DNA of 64,000 nt. Source: Salinarimonas ramus (GTDB lineage: Bacteria > Pseudomonadota > Alphaproteobacteria > Rhizobiales > Beijerinckiaceae). A program made the position numbers and the translations under genes. The stretch is taken from NCBI RefSeq assembly GCF_014645695.1, contig NZ_BMMF01000007.1:214715-278714 (forward strand), written 5' to 3'. Under the pieces are notes generated by a model, which was not told where the DNA came from, made no database searches, and worked only from the letters and a program-made list of their open reading frames with translations. Below, in pieces: positions 45,440 through 54,945 of the stretch (positions are counted from its first letter, which is position 1; the number at the start of each line of letters is the position of its first letter).

Positions 45440-47692
45440 ATGGGGCTAACGGTCAATCTCGAGCGCCGCGGCGCGGTCTATTATTGGCGCCGGCGTCTGC
45501 CGCAGGCCTTCGCTCGCGCGCACGGGCGAATTCAGCTACGCTTGTCGCTCAGGACCAAGGAGCCGGGCGCGGCGCGCTACCTCGCAGCCCAGCTCGACGC
45601 GGAGGCGCAGATCGTGTTCAGGGAGGCCGATCCGGCGGTCGTCTCCGGGGAGCAGCTCGCCGGGCTGTTCGCCCGCGCGCTCGAGGCGCACCGGCACAAG
45701 CTCGAGACGCTCTGCGCCCTGGAGCGCCAGGACGGGACGCTTTCCGAGCGGGTGCGCGAGGAGGAGCGGGCGATCGGCATCGCCTTCCGGGCGATGGCGC
45801 GCTTCGGCCCGCACGCCGCCCTCACACCCGAGCGAAGCGCCGTCCTCGCGGCCGAAGGCCACGAGGCGGCGGCAATCCAGGCCGGCGCTGCCGCGCTCGC
45901 GGCGCTGCAGGCCACTGGCCTCGCCGGCGCCTCCAAGGCGCGGCTCGCCGACCTGCTCGGCGCGGTCGGGGCGGAGCCCACCCCCGGCAACGTCGCCCGC
46001 GCCGAGCCCGTCTACCTGCGCGCCGTCGCCGAGGCGCTCCTCGCCGGTTCCGCTCGCCACGACCGCGACCCGTCCGGCCTCGCTGTTTTCGGCGACACGC
46101 CCTGCCGTGCCGAAGGCGGTCGCGTAGCGCCGTCCCCCACCGACTCGGCTCCCTGCACACCGAGCTCCTCCGTGCCGGGCTCGTGCGCGCTGATCCCCGT
46201 CGCGCCGACGACTTCCGCGCCGACCTCGTCTGCGCCGACGATTCGCGTGCCGACGGCCTGTGCGCCGATGCCGGCCGCGGCGCCTCACGTTGCGCCAACG
46301 GCCGTCCTCGCCCCCGCGACCGCCGACGCGGCGGCGTTGTCCCCGACTTCGTCGTCCGCACCCGACGCCGCGCCGTCAACATGCGCCCTCGCCGGCACGC
46401 CGCCGCCCGCGGTGGCCGGCCGCGGCTCCACATCCGAATACCGCCCGGAACCGGGCGCTGCCTCATCCGCCGCAGCGCGGCCCGCGTTCGTCCGGGCCGA
46501 CGCGTCGAGCAACGAAATCGTGGCGCTCGGCGAGCGCCTCGTCGCGAGAAACGTACAGGACGGGCGCTGGAACCCGAAGACGGAGCGCCAGGCACGCATG
46601 ATCTTCGGGCTGTTCGCCCGTTTCCTCGCCGAGACCGAGGGGATCGTCTCGATGACGGCCCTGCGCCAGAAGCATCTCGATCACTTCGACGCCTTCCTGC
46701 GTGAAGTCCATCGGGATTTCGGCAAGAGCCGGCGCGACGCCGCGCGCAGCATCGCCGAAATCAGGCGCATCTCCCGCGCCAAGCCCATCGAGAAGCGCGG
46801 GCTGGAGCCCGGGACGCGCAACCGGCACCTCACCTTTCTCGGCCAGCTCGTCGTCGCCGCGCGGCGGTCGGGCTGCGCACCGGCTCCCGAGGTCGATACG
46901 AGCGCCTTTCGTGTCGCTCAGACGAAGCGAGGGCGCGAGCAGCGGGTCAAGCCCAAGCTCGAGCAGGCACAAGCCTTCTTCCGCTCGCCCGTCTTCGTCG
47001 GCTGCCGCGACTGGCGCGCGCCGGATGTGCCGGGCGAGCGGATTTTCCACCGCGCGGCGTATTTCGGGCCGATGCTGGCCCATTACCAGGGCCTGCGACG
47101 CGAGGAGTATTGCGGTCTCGCCGTGGCCGACATCGTCACCGAGGCTGGCGCGCCGCCGCATGTTCTGGTTCGCCCCAACGGCTTTCGCGGCCTCAAGAAC
47201 GTCCAGTCGGAGCGCACGCTGGCCCTGCATCCCGAGCTGATGCGCCTCGGGCTACTCGAATACGCCGCAGCGCTCGCTGCGCTCGGGCACGAGCGGCTGT
47301 TCCCGGATCTCTACTCCCCCTCCTCGAAGAGCCCGCTCGGCGACCGGCTCTACGACGAGCTTACGCCGGCGATCCGTCGTGCCGGCCTCACTCCACATCA
47401 GGTCCGGCACTTGTTCGGCAACGTGCTCAAGCAGCGCGGGGTCGCAGCCGAGATCCGTGCGGATCTGCTCGGCCACGGAGGAACGGACGAGACCACCGAG
47501 CGCTATTGCGACGCAGCCGAGCTCAAGCTGCAACTCGTCACGCTCGCGAAGCTGCCCATCGTGACCGCGCACCTCGAGCGCGTGCCGATCACGCTCATTC
47601 CATGGGTCGAGCGCCGCGAGGTGGCGCCCTGGTCGCGCGCCTCGTCACAGCCGGTACGTCCGGCGCGCCGGCCGAAGGCGGGCGATCGGTGA
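45440..47692 (+). CDS. tyrosine-type site-specific integrase of the island
   Basis: 750 residues. The N-terminal segment MGLTVNLERRGAVYYWRRRL is the short Arg/Tyr-rich domain found in many alphaproteobacterial integrases (DUF6538 type). A SAM-like core-binding domain lies at ~355-470. The catalytic domain carries Arg ~552 in GLRREEYCGL, HxxR in HQVRHLFGN (~652-655), GHGG (~676) and the nucleophile Tyr ~689 in TERYCDA. Between the two DNA-binding parts is an unusual Ala/Pro/Thr/Ser-rich linker (~225-350) with short repeats (APTTSAPTSSAPT). The start at 45440 is used because homologues begin with this motif. It likely recombines the island at the tRNA-Gln. Confidence 0.9.
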   Translation: MGLTVNLERRGAVYYWRRRLPQAFARAHGRIQLRLSLRTKEPGAARYLAAQLDAEAQIVFREADPAVVSGEQLAGLFARALEAHRHKLETLCALERQDGTLSERVREEERAIGIAFRAMARFGPHAALTPERSAVLAAEGHEAAAIQAGAAALAALQATGLAGASKARLADLLGAVGAEPTPGNVARAEPVYLRAVAEALLAGSARHDRDPSGLAVFGDTPCRAEGGRVAPSPTDSAPCTPSSSVPGSCALIPVAPTTSAPTSSAPTIRVPTACAPMPAAAPHVAPTAVLAPATADAAALSPTSSSAPDAAPSTCALAGTPPPAVAGRGSTSEYRPEPGAASSAAARPAFVRADASSNEIVALGERLVARNVQDGRWNPKTERQARMIFGLFARFLAETEGIVSMTALRQKHLDHFDAFLREVHRDFGKSRRDAARSIAEIRRISRAKPIEKRGLEPGTRNRHLTFLGQLVVAARRSGCAPAPEVDTSAFRVAQTKRGREQRVKPKLEQAQAFFRSPVFVGCRDWRAPDVPGERIFHRAAYFGPMLAHYQGLRREEYCGLAVADIVTEAGAPPHVLVRPNGFRGLKNVQSERTLALHPELMRLGLLEYAAALAALGHERLFPDLYSPSSKSPLGDRLYDELTPAIRRAGLTPHQVRHLFGNVLKQRGVAAEIRADLLGHGGTDETTERYCDAAELKLQLVTLAKLPIVTAHLERVPITLIPWVERREVAPWSRASSQPVRPARRPKAGDR

Positions 47693-48149
47693 CGCATCGA
47701 GCCCCGTGCGGAGGGCTACCGCTCCGATCGAGCAAAAGCGTGCCGTGAGCGGGATGACCGGCCGCTACAGCACGAAGAAGGAGCCGAAGCCGGTCGCAAG
47801 CCGTAAGTTGGACGAGGCAATTCCAAGGCTTCGATAGCCATTCCTCACCGGTGTGCGCAGTCTTCCGAGCGGCGCATGATGAGAATGCTCCAGCACTCAC
47901 GATTTCGTGAACAGCGCCTGTCGCCTCCGCGAATAGGCGCTACGCGGGCTCGGGCCGCTGCGAGTCAGATTCCGCCAAATCTGCGGCTAGACACCCTTAC
48001 ACGGGCTTTGCGGACGCTTCTGGACCAAACAAAAGCCGTGACACTGACCGGGAAAATATATGTCGTATAGATAACAGTGCAGAGTCAAAAATCTGGTTTT
48101 CTTCAGGTGCATTCTGGATCAAAATTATTCCGTCTGATGGAGACGTGAG
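47693..48149. other. 457-base non-coding gap before the AT-rich unit
   Basis: No convincing gene is seen. Composition drops from GC-rich to AT-rich at about 48,010, and the last ~140 bases (AAATATATG near 48054, TATAGATAAC near 48065) look like a promoter zone for the gene at 48150. An ATG-start frame at 47876-48070 (64 codons) was considered and not supported by composition or motif. Confidence 0.5.
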
Positions 48150-49001
48150 ATGACGACACTGAATCAAGACTCGCTTGCAGATAAAAACAAATTATATCGT
48201 AAAAATTTGCGAAGCTTGGATCGTATGATGATTGCCGAAGGTAAGAAGAATTTGACCTTCGCTGCATCATGCCTTCTTCCGATATCTGAGCTGAGTGATC
48301 CGGCCTTATGCTTGGGTCTGATGGAGCATTGTAAAAAAATTCTGTCCAACCAGAAGCGCGTTGCTGAACTGCGGCTCGTCGGGCAGTCGATGCTCCAGGT
48401 GGTAGAAGAGACGGCTAGTGAGGACCGCGAGATCTACGTTGTACGCCTGCCCCAGGCACCAGACGCCCACGCGGTTCGCGCACTCACCGCTGCCGGGGTT
48501 CGTCGTGCGGCCGATCCGAGCGGGCGAACGTTCGTCGGCCTGGCGACAAAAGAACGTATCGTGCCGCTCGCGACTCGTCTCGGCGGTACGCTGACCCGCG
48601 TGAATGATCCGGAAACGCAGCACGTCGGTGAGGTAGCGACCGACGAGAACATGGTGCCGGATGTCGAAATCGCCGGTGCCCCCGAGAACTCTTCCGCGCA
48701 GCACGAGCAAGCGGACGAGAACAACGGTGTACTAGCCGGCTGCGACGCCGAAGGCACGGGTGGTTCGTTGGCAGCCGGCGAGCTGTCGCAGATCGCGTCA
48801 GAGCATGCCGCTCCCGTTCGCGAGCCATCCTCCACCACCAGCCTACGCCTCCCGCCGTCACCGCTGCCGCGACCGCGACCGATGGAAAGACCGCGATCAA
48901 GCGAAGTGAGCATCGGTGCTGCCAGTTCTACACTGCACGCGAGTGCGAGCCGCGACACCGGTGGCGCTGAGTGGCACGACGACGTTAATCTCCTCCGCTG
49001 A
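48150..49001 (+). CDS. unknown protein, first gene of an AT-rich two-gene unit
   Basis: 283 residues, not recognised. Residues 1-~95 are helical (LYRKNLRSLDRMMIAEGKKNL, LGLMEHCKKILSNQKRVAELRLV) and could bind nucleic acid or the partner recombinase. Residues ~95-150 form a mixed domain (EIYVVRLPQAPDAHAVRALTAAGVRRAADPSGRTF). The last ~120 residues are polar and disordered, with DVEIAGAPENSSAQHEQADEN and a Pro/Arg-rich patch. The 5' part is much more AT-rich than the surrounding genome. Its stop is 15 bases before the recombinase-like gene, so they are probably co-transcribed. Confidence 0.6.
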   Translation: MTTLNQDSLADKNKLYRKNLRSLDRMMIAEGKKNLTFAASCLLPISELSDPALCLGLMEHCKKILSNQKRVAELRLVGQSMLQVVEETASEDREIYVVRLPQAPDAHAVRALTAAGVRRAADPSGRTFVGLATKERIVPLATRLGGTLTRVNDPETQHVGEVATDENMVPDVEIAGAPENSSAQHEQADENNGVLAGCDAEGTGGSLAAGELSQIASEHAAPVREPSSTTSLRLPPSPLPRPRPMERPRSSEVSIGAASSTLHASASRDTGGAEWHDDVNLLR

Positions 49002-49016
49002 CACGGCTACCGGCTT

Positions 49017-50147
49017 ATGCCACCCGATATACAAAACGGTCGTAAAGCTACGACTTGGAAAACTTACTACCAAAAAGGGCGGCGTCACCTGAGACGAGCG
49101 CTGCACGCCTATCCGCATCTATGTCCGACGGACGCCCTGCTGGCAGAGGCTCGCTCCGAAGGCAGGCTGCGACCGCGCACGGTGAGATTGTATCGACACG
49201 AGTTCCGGACGGTAGCTGAGATCGTCGCCTGGGGGTGCCATTTTTCAACTGAACGAACGTCGCAGTACCTTTCTGAGATCGACGATGCTCTGCGTGCACG
49301 CTCTACCAGAAATCTGCAGGAACGAACATCAGCAAAGAAAGTTATTGATCCAACGAAAGAAGAAGTTGTCGCGTTATTTAATGATCTGAAGTCGTGGGCT
49401 TTGGGTCGTAACAGCATCGACGCTGCTTCTGCGGCGCTTTATACATTGATTGTGCCGCGGATCGGTTGCCGGGTGATCGAGCTGCAATCTGGTAGGATTG
49501 AAGGCGGAATTCTTGTCCTTGAGAACGCGAAGCTGAAGGACGGTTCGTGCCGCCATATCGATTTACGTTCCTTCGATCTCCTGTTTATCGAAGCACTCAA
49601 ACTATTATTGCTTGAAATGCCAAACTCTCCAAAGAAATTTAAGCGATGGCATGACCGTATTGCCAAGCAAATGTCGAGAGCATGTGCTCGTATTGGTATT
49701 CGAAATCTCTGCCCCTATAGCTTCAGGCACATTGCAATCGCCACTTGGAAATCTGCTGGTTTCTCCGGCGATGAAATTGCCTCGCTTGTCGGACATCTTC
49801 AGTCACGATCAGCTGCAGTGCATTACGCCAGTGCCGATGTCGGATGGACTGACGAATATTCGATGGCCCGTGCAGCCCCTCCGCCAGTTCCACAAGACAG
49901 AGAGGAGACAGAAGTTAATCACGGCCGAGCGATACATCACAATCTGGACGAAATATTTGAAGAACCACCGATTCCACTAGAGAAAGTCGATGCTAACTCG
50001 AAGGTGTCTGGAAGCGAGCTATACTCGCGTTTCGTCGATGCTCAAAAGGTCGAAATGAAAAAATTGCTACGCACAGCCGAGAGTAAAACCGAGTGCGACC
50101 GAAAAGTTGATGGCGGAGATAACGCCAGCGTATCCCTTGACCGTTGA
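49017..50147 (+). CDS. tyrosine recombinase-like protein
   Basis: 376 residues. The N-terminal ~115 residues form a core-binding-like helical domain ([19 protein letters not shown]). The catalytic domain has Arg I in [13 protein letters not shown] (~165), box II as [11 protein letters not shown] (the usual HxxR is YxxR here), [13 protein letters not shown] with the conserved His and the candidate nucleophile Tyr (~275). A charged tail of ~90 residues follows. The substitution of the first box II His is found in some active recombinases, so activity is possible. The gene is AT-rich and follows the unknown gene at 48150 after 15 bases. It may be a second integration or inversion enzyme of the island. 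Confidence 0.72.
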   Translation: MPPDIQNGRKATTWKTYYQKGRRHLRRALHAYPHLCPTDALLAEARSEGRLRPRTVRLYRHEFRTVAEIVAWGCHFSTERTSQYLSEIDDALRARSTRNLQERTSAKKVIDPTKEEVVALFNDLKSWALGRNSIDAASAALYTLIVPRIGCRVIELQSGRIEGGILVLENAKLKDGSCRHIDLRSFDLLFIEALKLLLLEMPNSPKKFKRWHDRIAKQMSRACARIGIRNLCPYSFRHIAIATWKSAGFSGDEIASLVGHLQSRSAAVHYASADVGWTDEYSMARAAPPPVPQDREETEVNHGRAIHHNLDEIFEEPPIPLEKVDANSKVSGSELYSRFVDAQKVEMKKLLRTAESKTECDRKVDGGDNASVSLDR

Positions 50148-50274
50148 GCTGGCCCTGTTCTCCACGTCTGAAGCCGAGTGCTGCAGCAATGCACGTCACG
50201 GACCGGTAAACCGCAATCCGAGTGCGTGGCGCTGGTGTGCGGTCCGATCGATTGACCCCGTCCCCGGCGGGCAA

Positions 50275-51690
50275 TGTCACCTTCGATTTCCTGCTTCGGC
50301 GGCCTCGCCGCCGGCGGTCTCGCCGCCTACGTCGTCCGCCGCGCTGTTGCGGCCCGAGCGTTTCCGAGGAGGCCGCGATGAAGTTTTCCGACTGGTGCCA
50401 GATCCTCCTCTTCATCGCCGTGGCGAGCGCCGGCGCGATCCGGCTCCGGCGCTACGCTTCCTCCGTGTTCGAGGAGCGCGTGCGCCTCCTCGCGCTGGTC
50501 GAGACCGGTTTCTACAAGCTTGCCGGCGTCGATCCGGCGCGCGAACAGGGTTGGTTCGGCTACACCTTCGCGGTGCTCGCCTTCAACGCGGCCGGCTTCG
50601 CGCTCCTCTATTCGATCCTGCGCCTCCAGGACATCTTGCCGGCGAACCCGCAGGGCTTCGGGGCGGTCGACGGCGATCTCGCCTTAAACACGGCCGTGTC
50701 GTTCACGACGAACACGAACTGGCAGGCCATTGGCGGCGAGACAACGCTCACCCACTTCACCCAGATAGCGGGGCTCAACACGCAGAACTTCGTCTTGGCC
50801 GCAACCGGCATCGCGGTGGCGATCGCGGTGACCCGCGCCTTCGCCCGTTCCTCGGCCCGCACGCTTGGCAATTTCTGGGTCGACCTCACCCGCGGCACCC
50901 TCTACCTGCCCATGCCGATAGCGATCGTGGTGGCGCTGGCGTTCATGGCGCTCGGCGTGCTGCATACGCTGGACAGCTCCTTCGTGCGCAGACGGTGGAG
51001 GGCGCCGAGCAGGTCGTCTCGGTCGGACCGGCGGCGAGCCAGTTCGCGATCAAGCAGCTCGGCACCAACGGCGGCGGCTTCTTCAACGTCAACTCGACGC
51101 ATCCGCTCGAGAACCCGTCCTACTGGACCAACGCGCTCCAGCTCTGGGCGAGCGTCGCGATCCCGCTTGCGCTTGCCGTTACGTTCAGGCGCATGACCGC
51201 GCGCGCGACCGGGACGGCTACTTGCTCCTCTCCGTCATGGCCGGTGCCCTCCACGTCGTCTCCGGTCTCGCCTACTGGGCGGAGAGCGCGGGCAATCCGA
51301 TCGTTCAAGCGCTCGGCGTCGCGGGCGGCAACATAGAGGGCAAGGACGTCCGCTTCGGCGAGGCTCTATCCACGCTATGGGCCGTCTTCACGACCGGCGC
51401 CTCCAGCGGCTCGGTCAATTCCATGCACGACAGCTATACGCCGCTCGGCCGTCTCGTGCTGCGCCCAAGGAAATCGAGTTCCTCGCCTTCCTCGTGCGCC
51501 ACGCCGGGCGGGTGATCACACACGGCAAGATCCTCCGCGCCGTCGGGGGACCGCCGCATCTCCACGACACGCAATACCTGCGCGTCTACGTAAAGGCGCT
51601 GCGCCAGAAGCTGGAGGCCCCCCCCGCGCTCCGGCGCTGATTCTGACCGAGCCGGGAGTCGGCTTTTGCATCGCCGCCGCGGGGGCCTAG
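50275..51690 (+). pseudogene. kdpA: wrecked kdp operon: kdpF-kdpA remnants joined to the 3' end of kdpE
   Basis: At 50275-50371 a kdpF-like peptide (VTFDFLL, then [11 protein letters not shown] in another frame, then LRPERF) is broken by frameshifts. From 50379 ([11 protein letters not shown]) KdpA runs in three frames: to ~50985 ([20 protein letters not shown] present), then [33 protein letters not shown], then from ~51215 [12 protein letters not shown] to [11 protein letters not shown]. At about 51460 the sequence switches to the KdpE winged helix: [36 protein letters not shown], and after another shift LTEPGVGF, stopping at 51690. The rest of kdpA, all of kdpB, kdpC and kdpD, and the start of kdpE are gone. 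Non-functional for potassium uptake. Confidence 0.88.
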
Positions 51691-51866
51691 GCGGGCGACG
51701 AAGGCTCCAGATGACCCGGCCACTCGTTAGTCGACGGCTTTTTTCGACAGAGCTCCTCATAAAATCGCGGTTTGACCAAGATCTGCAGTGACGATGATCC
51801 TTCTCGTTGGGCAGCTGGTGGCCGTACTCGGAAAAGAGAAAATCGGCGCCGGGCGGAGGCTCGCCT

Positions 51867-53876
51867 TCAACGTCTGCATCGTCGTCTGCAGCAATCGCGG
51901 CGGCTCTCCGCCCCGACCCGGATGCGCGGCTTCAATCGCCTCACGATCTCCGCGACCTCCGCACCGCTGAGCATACGACGCGACAGCAATGCGTCGCGAA
52001 CGGCGAGCACTGCATCCCGCCAAGTGCCGACGATCCGCTCCGCATCACGCATGAGCTGCTGGAGGTCCGACTCGACACGAGCAGCGAGCGCGGGATCGTG
52101 CAGGAGGAGATGAACAGCGTCACTCGGATCCGCACGGACGACGAGGGTGCCGGCGAGGCCGAGCGAGGCGTGTGCTGCCGTCAGCCCGCTCGTGGCGTCG
52201 CGGAGATCGGCGGCGGCACCGCTGCTGGCACCACTCCCGAGGACGACGTCGGCCGCGCGTCCCGCGAGAACGAAGACGATATGGCGCTCGATGTCGGGAA
52301 GGTCGATCAACCCGCCGGGCGCCACCATCGTCGAGCCCGCGCTGGCGCCCGCCTGCCTCGTCGTCACTTGTATCAGATCTCGGCCGAGCACGATCGCGGC
52401 GACCGCGTGGCCGGCTTCGTGAAGCGCTATCGCGCGAACGAGTAACGGATCGCGCGTTTCCGGTGGCAGGATCTGAGCGACCAGATCGTCGATCGTCAGG
52501 TCTCGGTCGCGAGCGTCGGCGCGCGCGGCTCGCACGTAGCCGGCGAGCTGCGCGCCGGTGGCGCCATGAGCGAGGCGCGCGAGCGGTGACAGGTCGGCAT
52601 CCAGCAAATCGCGGCCGAGGTGCTGCCGGAGGATCGCCTCACGCGCCGCCAAGTCGGGCAGGCCGATGAAGAAGCTGCGATCGAATCGGCCCGGCCTCAG
52701 CAGCGCCGGGTCGATGTGTTCGACATGATTCGTCGCGGCGATCAAGACAACGCCCTCCTTGCGGAGCGCCTCGACCCGGAGCAGGACATGCGTGATTACC
52801 GGCGTCCACCAATCCCGCCCTCGCGCGTCGAGATTGGCGCGCGACGGCAGGGCGTCGAGTTCGTCGATGAAGCCGATCGCGGTGCCCGACTGCGCGGCGT
52901 CGCGCCGCGTGCGGAGGTCGGAGACGAAAAGATCGCAGGCCTTGATGACGCCGTCCAGGTGCCCGCTGCTCGACGAAAACCACTCCGAAATCGACGTCTC
53001 CAGGAAGGGAACGCCGGCCGCGGCGGCCACGGCGCGGGCGATCGTGGTCTTGCCCGTACCCGGCGGGCCGTGGATCACGGCCGACTCGAGGGTGCACGGG
53101 GAGATCTCACCGGCGGCGACCCGCCGGACGGTGTCCACGGTCTGCATCGCCCACGCGTGCGCCGCACCGTATCCCACCAGTGTCGCGAGGTCGGGCGCAT
53201 CGATCGTGGCCGGCGGCTGCAGACGCGTCGCGCTGGCGCGCCGGAGACGCTCCACGCACCGGCGCGGGGATGCGCCGACGCGAAGCGCAGCGACGAAATC
53301 GGGCAGGTCGAGCCCTGCAATGTCGCTCGCCGTAAGACCGATCGGGCGTCGGCTCCCACACCAAGCGCGGACCGCCCGAGCGATGATGCCGGGTCCGGGT
53401 CGCGGCAGCGTCACCAGATGGTCGGCCGCCGCAAGCACGAAGTCGGGCAGCCACGTCGGATCGGGCGTGACCGCGATCGTCGGGCCGACGCGCCAGATCG
53501 ATGTGGTCTCTGCGAGGCTCGGTCGAGGCTTGGCGTTGACGACGATCTTGTGGGCGCCTTCGGGCGCCTGCATGGCGAGCGTTTTGGCGACGACACCGGT
53601 CCAGCTCGCCGTCGGCACGACGATCACGAGCACGTCCGTTCGGCCGCTCTCTAGGGCGTTCCGCGCCTTCGCGGGGATTGCCTCGGCGAGGAGGAGGCCG
53701 GCGATCAGCACCGCCGGCGATGCCGAGCGCAAATCCTTGCGCTCGGCCTGCGACGCAGAAGAGGGGTCGTCGGACCCGTTGCTCTCCTGGTCGTATCGCG
53801 GCACGTCGAGATCATCGATGTCCGGGAGGTCCGGAGTGGAGGTCGAATTCAGGTGTGACAAGGGGGACGCCGGCAT
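51867..53876 (-). CDS. soluble FtsH-like AAA+ zinc metalloprotease
   Basis: 669 residues. An unrecognised N-terminal region (~1-240) is followed by a AAA+ module: Walker A GPPGTGKTT (~266-274), Walker B IGFIDELDAL (~332-341), sensor-1 LIAATNHVEHIDPALLRPGRFDR and a C-terminal lid. The peptidase domain has HEAGH (486-490) in AIALHEAGHAVAAIV and the third zinc ligand Asp in SGAAADLRDATSGL, the positions used in FtsH. Unlike FtsH there is no membrane segment, so it is probably cytosolic. The start at 53876 is the first Met. It is the last gene of a three-gene run with two unknown proteins upstream, which may supply or recognise substrate. Confidence 0.85.
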   Translation of the reverse strand: MPASPLSHLNSTSTPDLPDIDDLDVPRYDQESNGSDDPSSASQAERKDLRSASPAVLIAGLLLAEAIPAKARNALESGRTDVLVIVVPTASWTGVVAKTLAMQAPEGAHKIVVNAKPRPSLAETTSIWRVGPTIAVTPDPTWLPDFVLAAADHLVTLPRPGPGIIARAVRAWCGSRRPIGLTASDIAGLDLPDFVAALRVGASPRRCVERLRRASATRLQPPATIDAPDLATLVGYGAAHAWAMQTVDTVRRVAAGEISPCTLESAVIHGPPGTGKTTIARAVAAAAGVPFLETSISEWFSSSSGHLDGVIKACDLFVSDLRTRRDAAQSGTAIGFIDELDALPSRANLDARGRDWWTPVITHVLLRVEALRKEGVVLIAATNHVEHIDPALLRPGRFDRSFFIGLPDLAAREAILRQHLGRDLLDADLSPLARLAHGATGAQLAGYVRAARADARDRDLTIDDLVAQILPPETRDPLLVRAIALHEAGHAVAAIVLGRDLIQVTTRQAGASAGSTMVAPGGLIDLPDIERHIVFVLAGRAADVVLGSGASSGAAADLRDATSGLTAAHASLGLAGTLVVRADPSDAVHLLLHDPALAARVESDLQQLMRDAERIVGTWRDAVLAVRDALLSRRMLSGAEVAEIVRRLKPRIRVGAESRRDCCRRRCRR

Positions 53877-53933
53877 GTGAATGCCTCATGCAATATCGAG
53901 GAACGGTTCGTTCGGAAGTGGCTGCGCGGCGCA

Positions 53934-54869
53934 TTACGTCGGTCGCCACGCGTCGGCGCTGGCACCGTTGGTGCCCGTCACGACCCGCGCTGCGTTCGTG
54001 AGCGAGGGCAGGCGCACGGCCCTCGTCAGGCGGAGGACGTGCGGGTCGGACGTCGGGACGAGGATCCGCTCGCGGAGCAGTTTGGAGCGCTTGCGCGCGA
54101 TACACGGCTGGACGCTCGCGGTTTCGACGGCGCAGACGAGAGCCCCGGCCTCGACGATCACGCCGACATCGCCGACGGCGGCGGCCGACGCTCGTGCCCC
54201 GCGCCATTCGAGCCGGTAGTGCAGCGCATCCGGCCAGGTCACGGCCGTCGCGACGTCGAGCGCGTATCCGGCACCGATCGGGCGCAGCGGGGATCCGTCG
54301 GCCGGCGGGCCGGACGAGCGGCGCGAAATCGGCTGGAGAACGTCGCCACGACGCTCGAACAGCGGGCCGATCGCGGCCGTGAGCATCGGACGAACATCCA
54401 TCTCCCATCGCGCCAAGACGGCGGGATCGGTGGTGGCCAGCGTCGACGCGACCGGTATCGCGCCGACGACGTCACAGCGCCCGGCATCGCGCGCCAGACG
54501 GTCGAGCATCGCCTGGAGGGCAAGCGTGGCATCGCGTCCGCGGTAGACGCCACCCAGATGGGCCACGATGACGACGAGGTCGGCGGCGAGGGGCGGAGCG
54601 GCGCGATGGTCCGCCCAGCGAGCCGGCATGTCGAGCGACTCGCCGACGCGTACGGCGTGGGGCCAGTCTACGAGCATGTATGCGGTGGCGCCCTCGAAGA
54701 GGGACTGGTCGAGGAGGATGTCGACCTGCCCGACCGGTGCGACACCGACGACGAGGGGGCTCGCCGGCGAGAGGACGATTCGGGCCCCGGCCGGATCGGC
54801 GGTCAGGTGGCGGACATAGGAGGACGGCTGGCCGGAGGCATGCGCCTCGGCCGAGATCTGGGTGTTCAT
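53934..54869 (-). CDS. unknown protein of the AAA+ protease operon
   Basis: 311 residues starting MNTQISAEAHASGQPSSYVR at 54869. It is rich in Val/Ala beta-strands: IVLSPASPLVVGVAPVGQVDILL, TAYMLVDWPHAVRVGESL, DLVVIVAHLGGVYRG, DVVGAIPVASTLATTDPAV, VGDVGVIVEAGALVCAVETASV and SDPHVLRLTRAVRLPS. There is no recognised domain, signal peptide or membrane helix. It is 76 bases downstream of the 102-residue gene and 57 upstream of the AAA+ protease gene, all on the minus strand. A substrate-binding or adaptor role is only a guess from position. Confidence 0.65.
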   Translation of the reverse strand: MNTQISAEAHASGQPSSYVRHLTADPAGARIVLSPASPLVVGVAPVGQVDILLDQSLFEGATAYMLVDWPHAVRVGESLDMPARWADHRAAPPLAADLVVIVAHLGGVYRGRDATLALQAMLDRLARDAGRCDVVGAIPVASTLATTDPAVLARWEMDVRPMLTAAIGPLFERRGDVLQPISRRSSGPPADGSPLRPIGAGYALDVATAVTWPDALHYRLEWRGARASAAAVGDVGVIVEAGALVCAVETASVQPCIARKRSKLLRERILVPTSDPHVLRLTRAVRLPSLTNAARVVTGTNGASADAWRPT

Positions 54870-54945
54870 GGTTCGATCTCGCGAATGAAGGATGACCGCG
54901 CCGGCCGTGCCGGCGCTTTGCTGGCTCGCAGAGGTGCCGAAGTGG

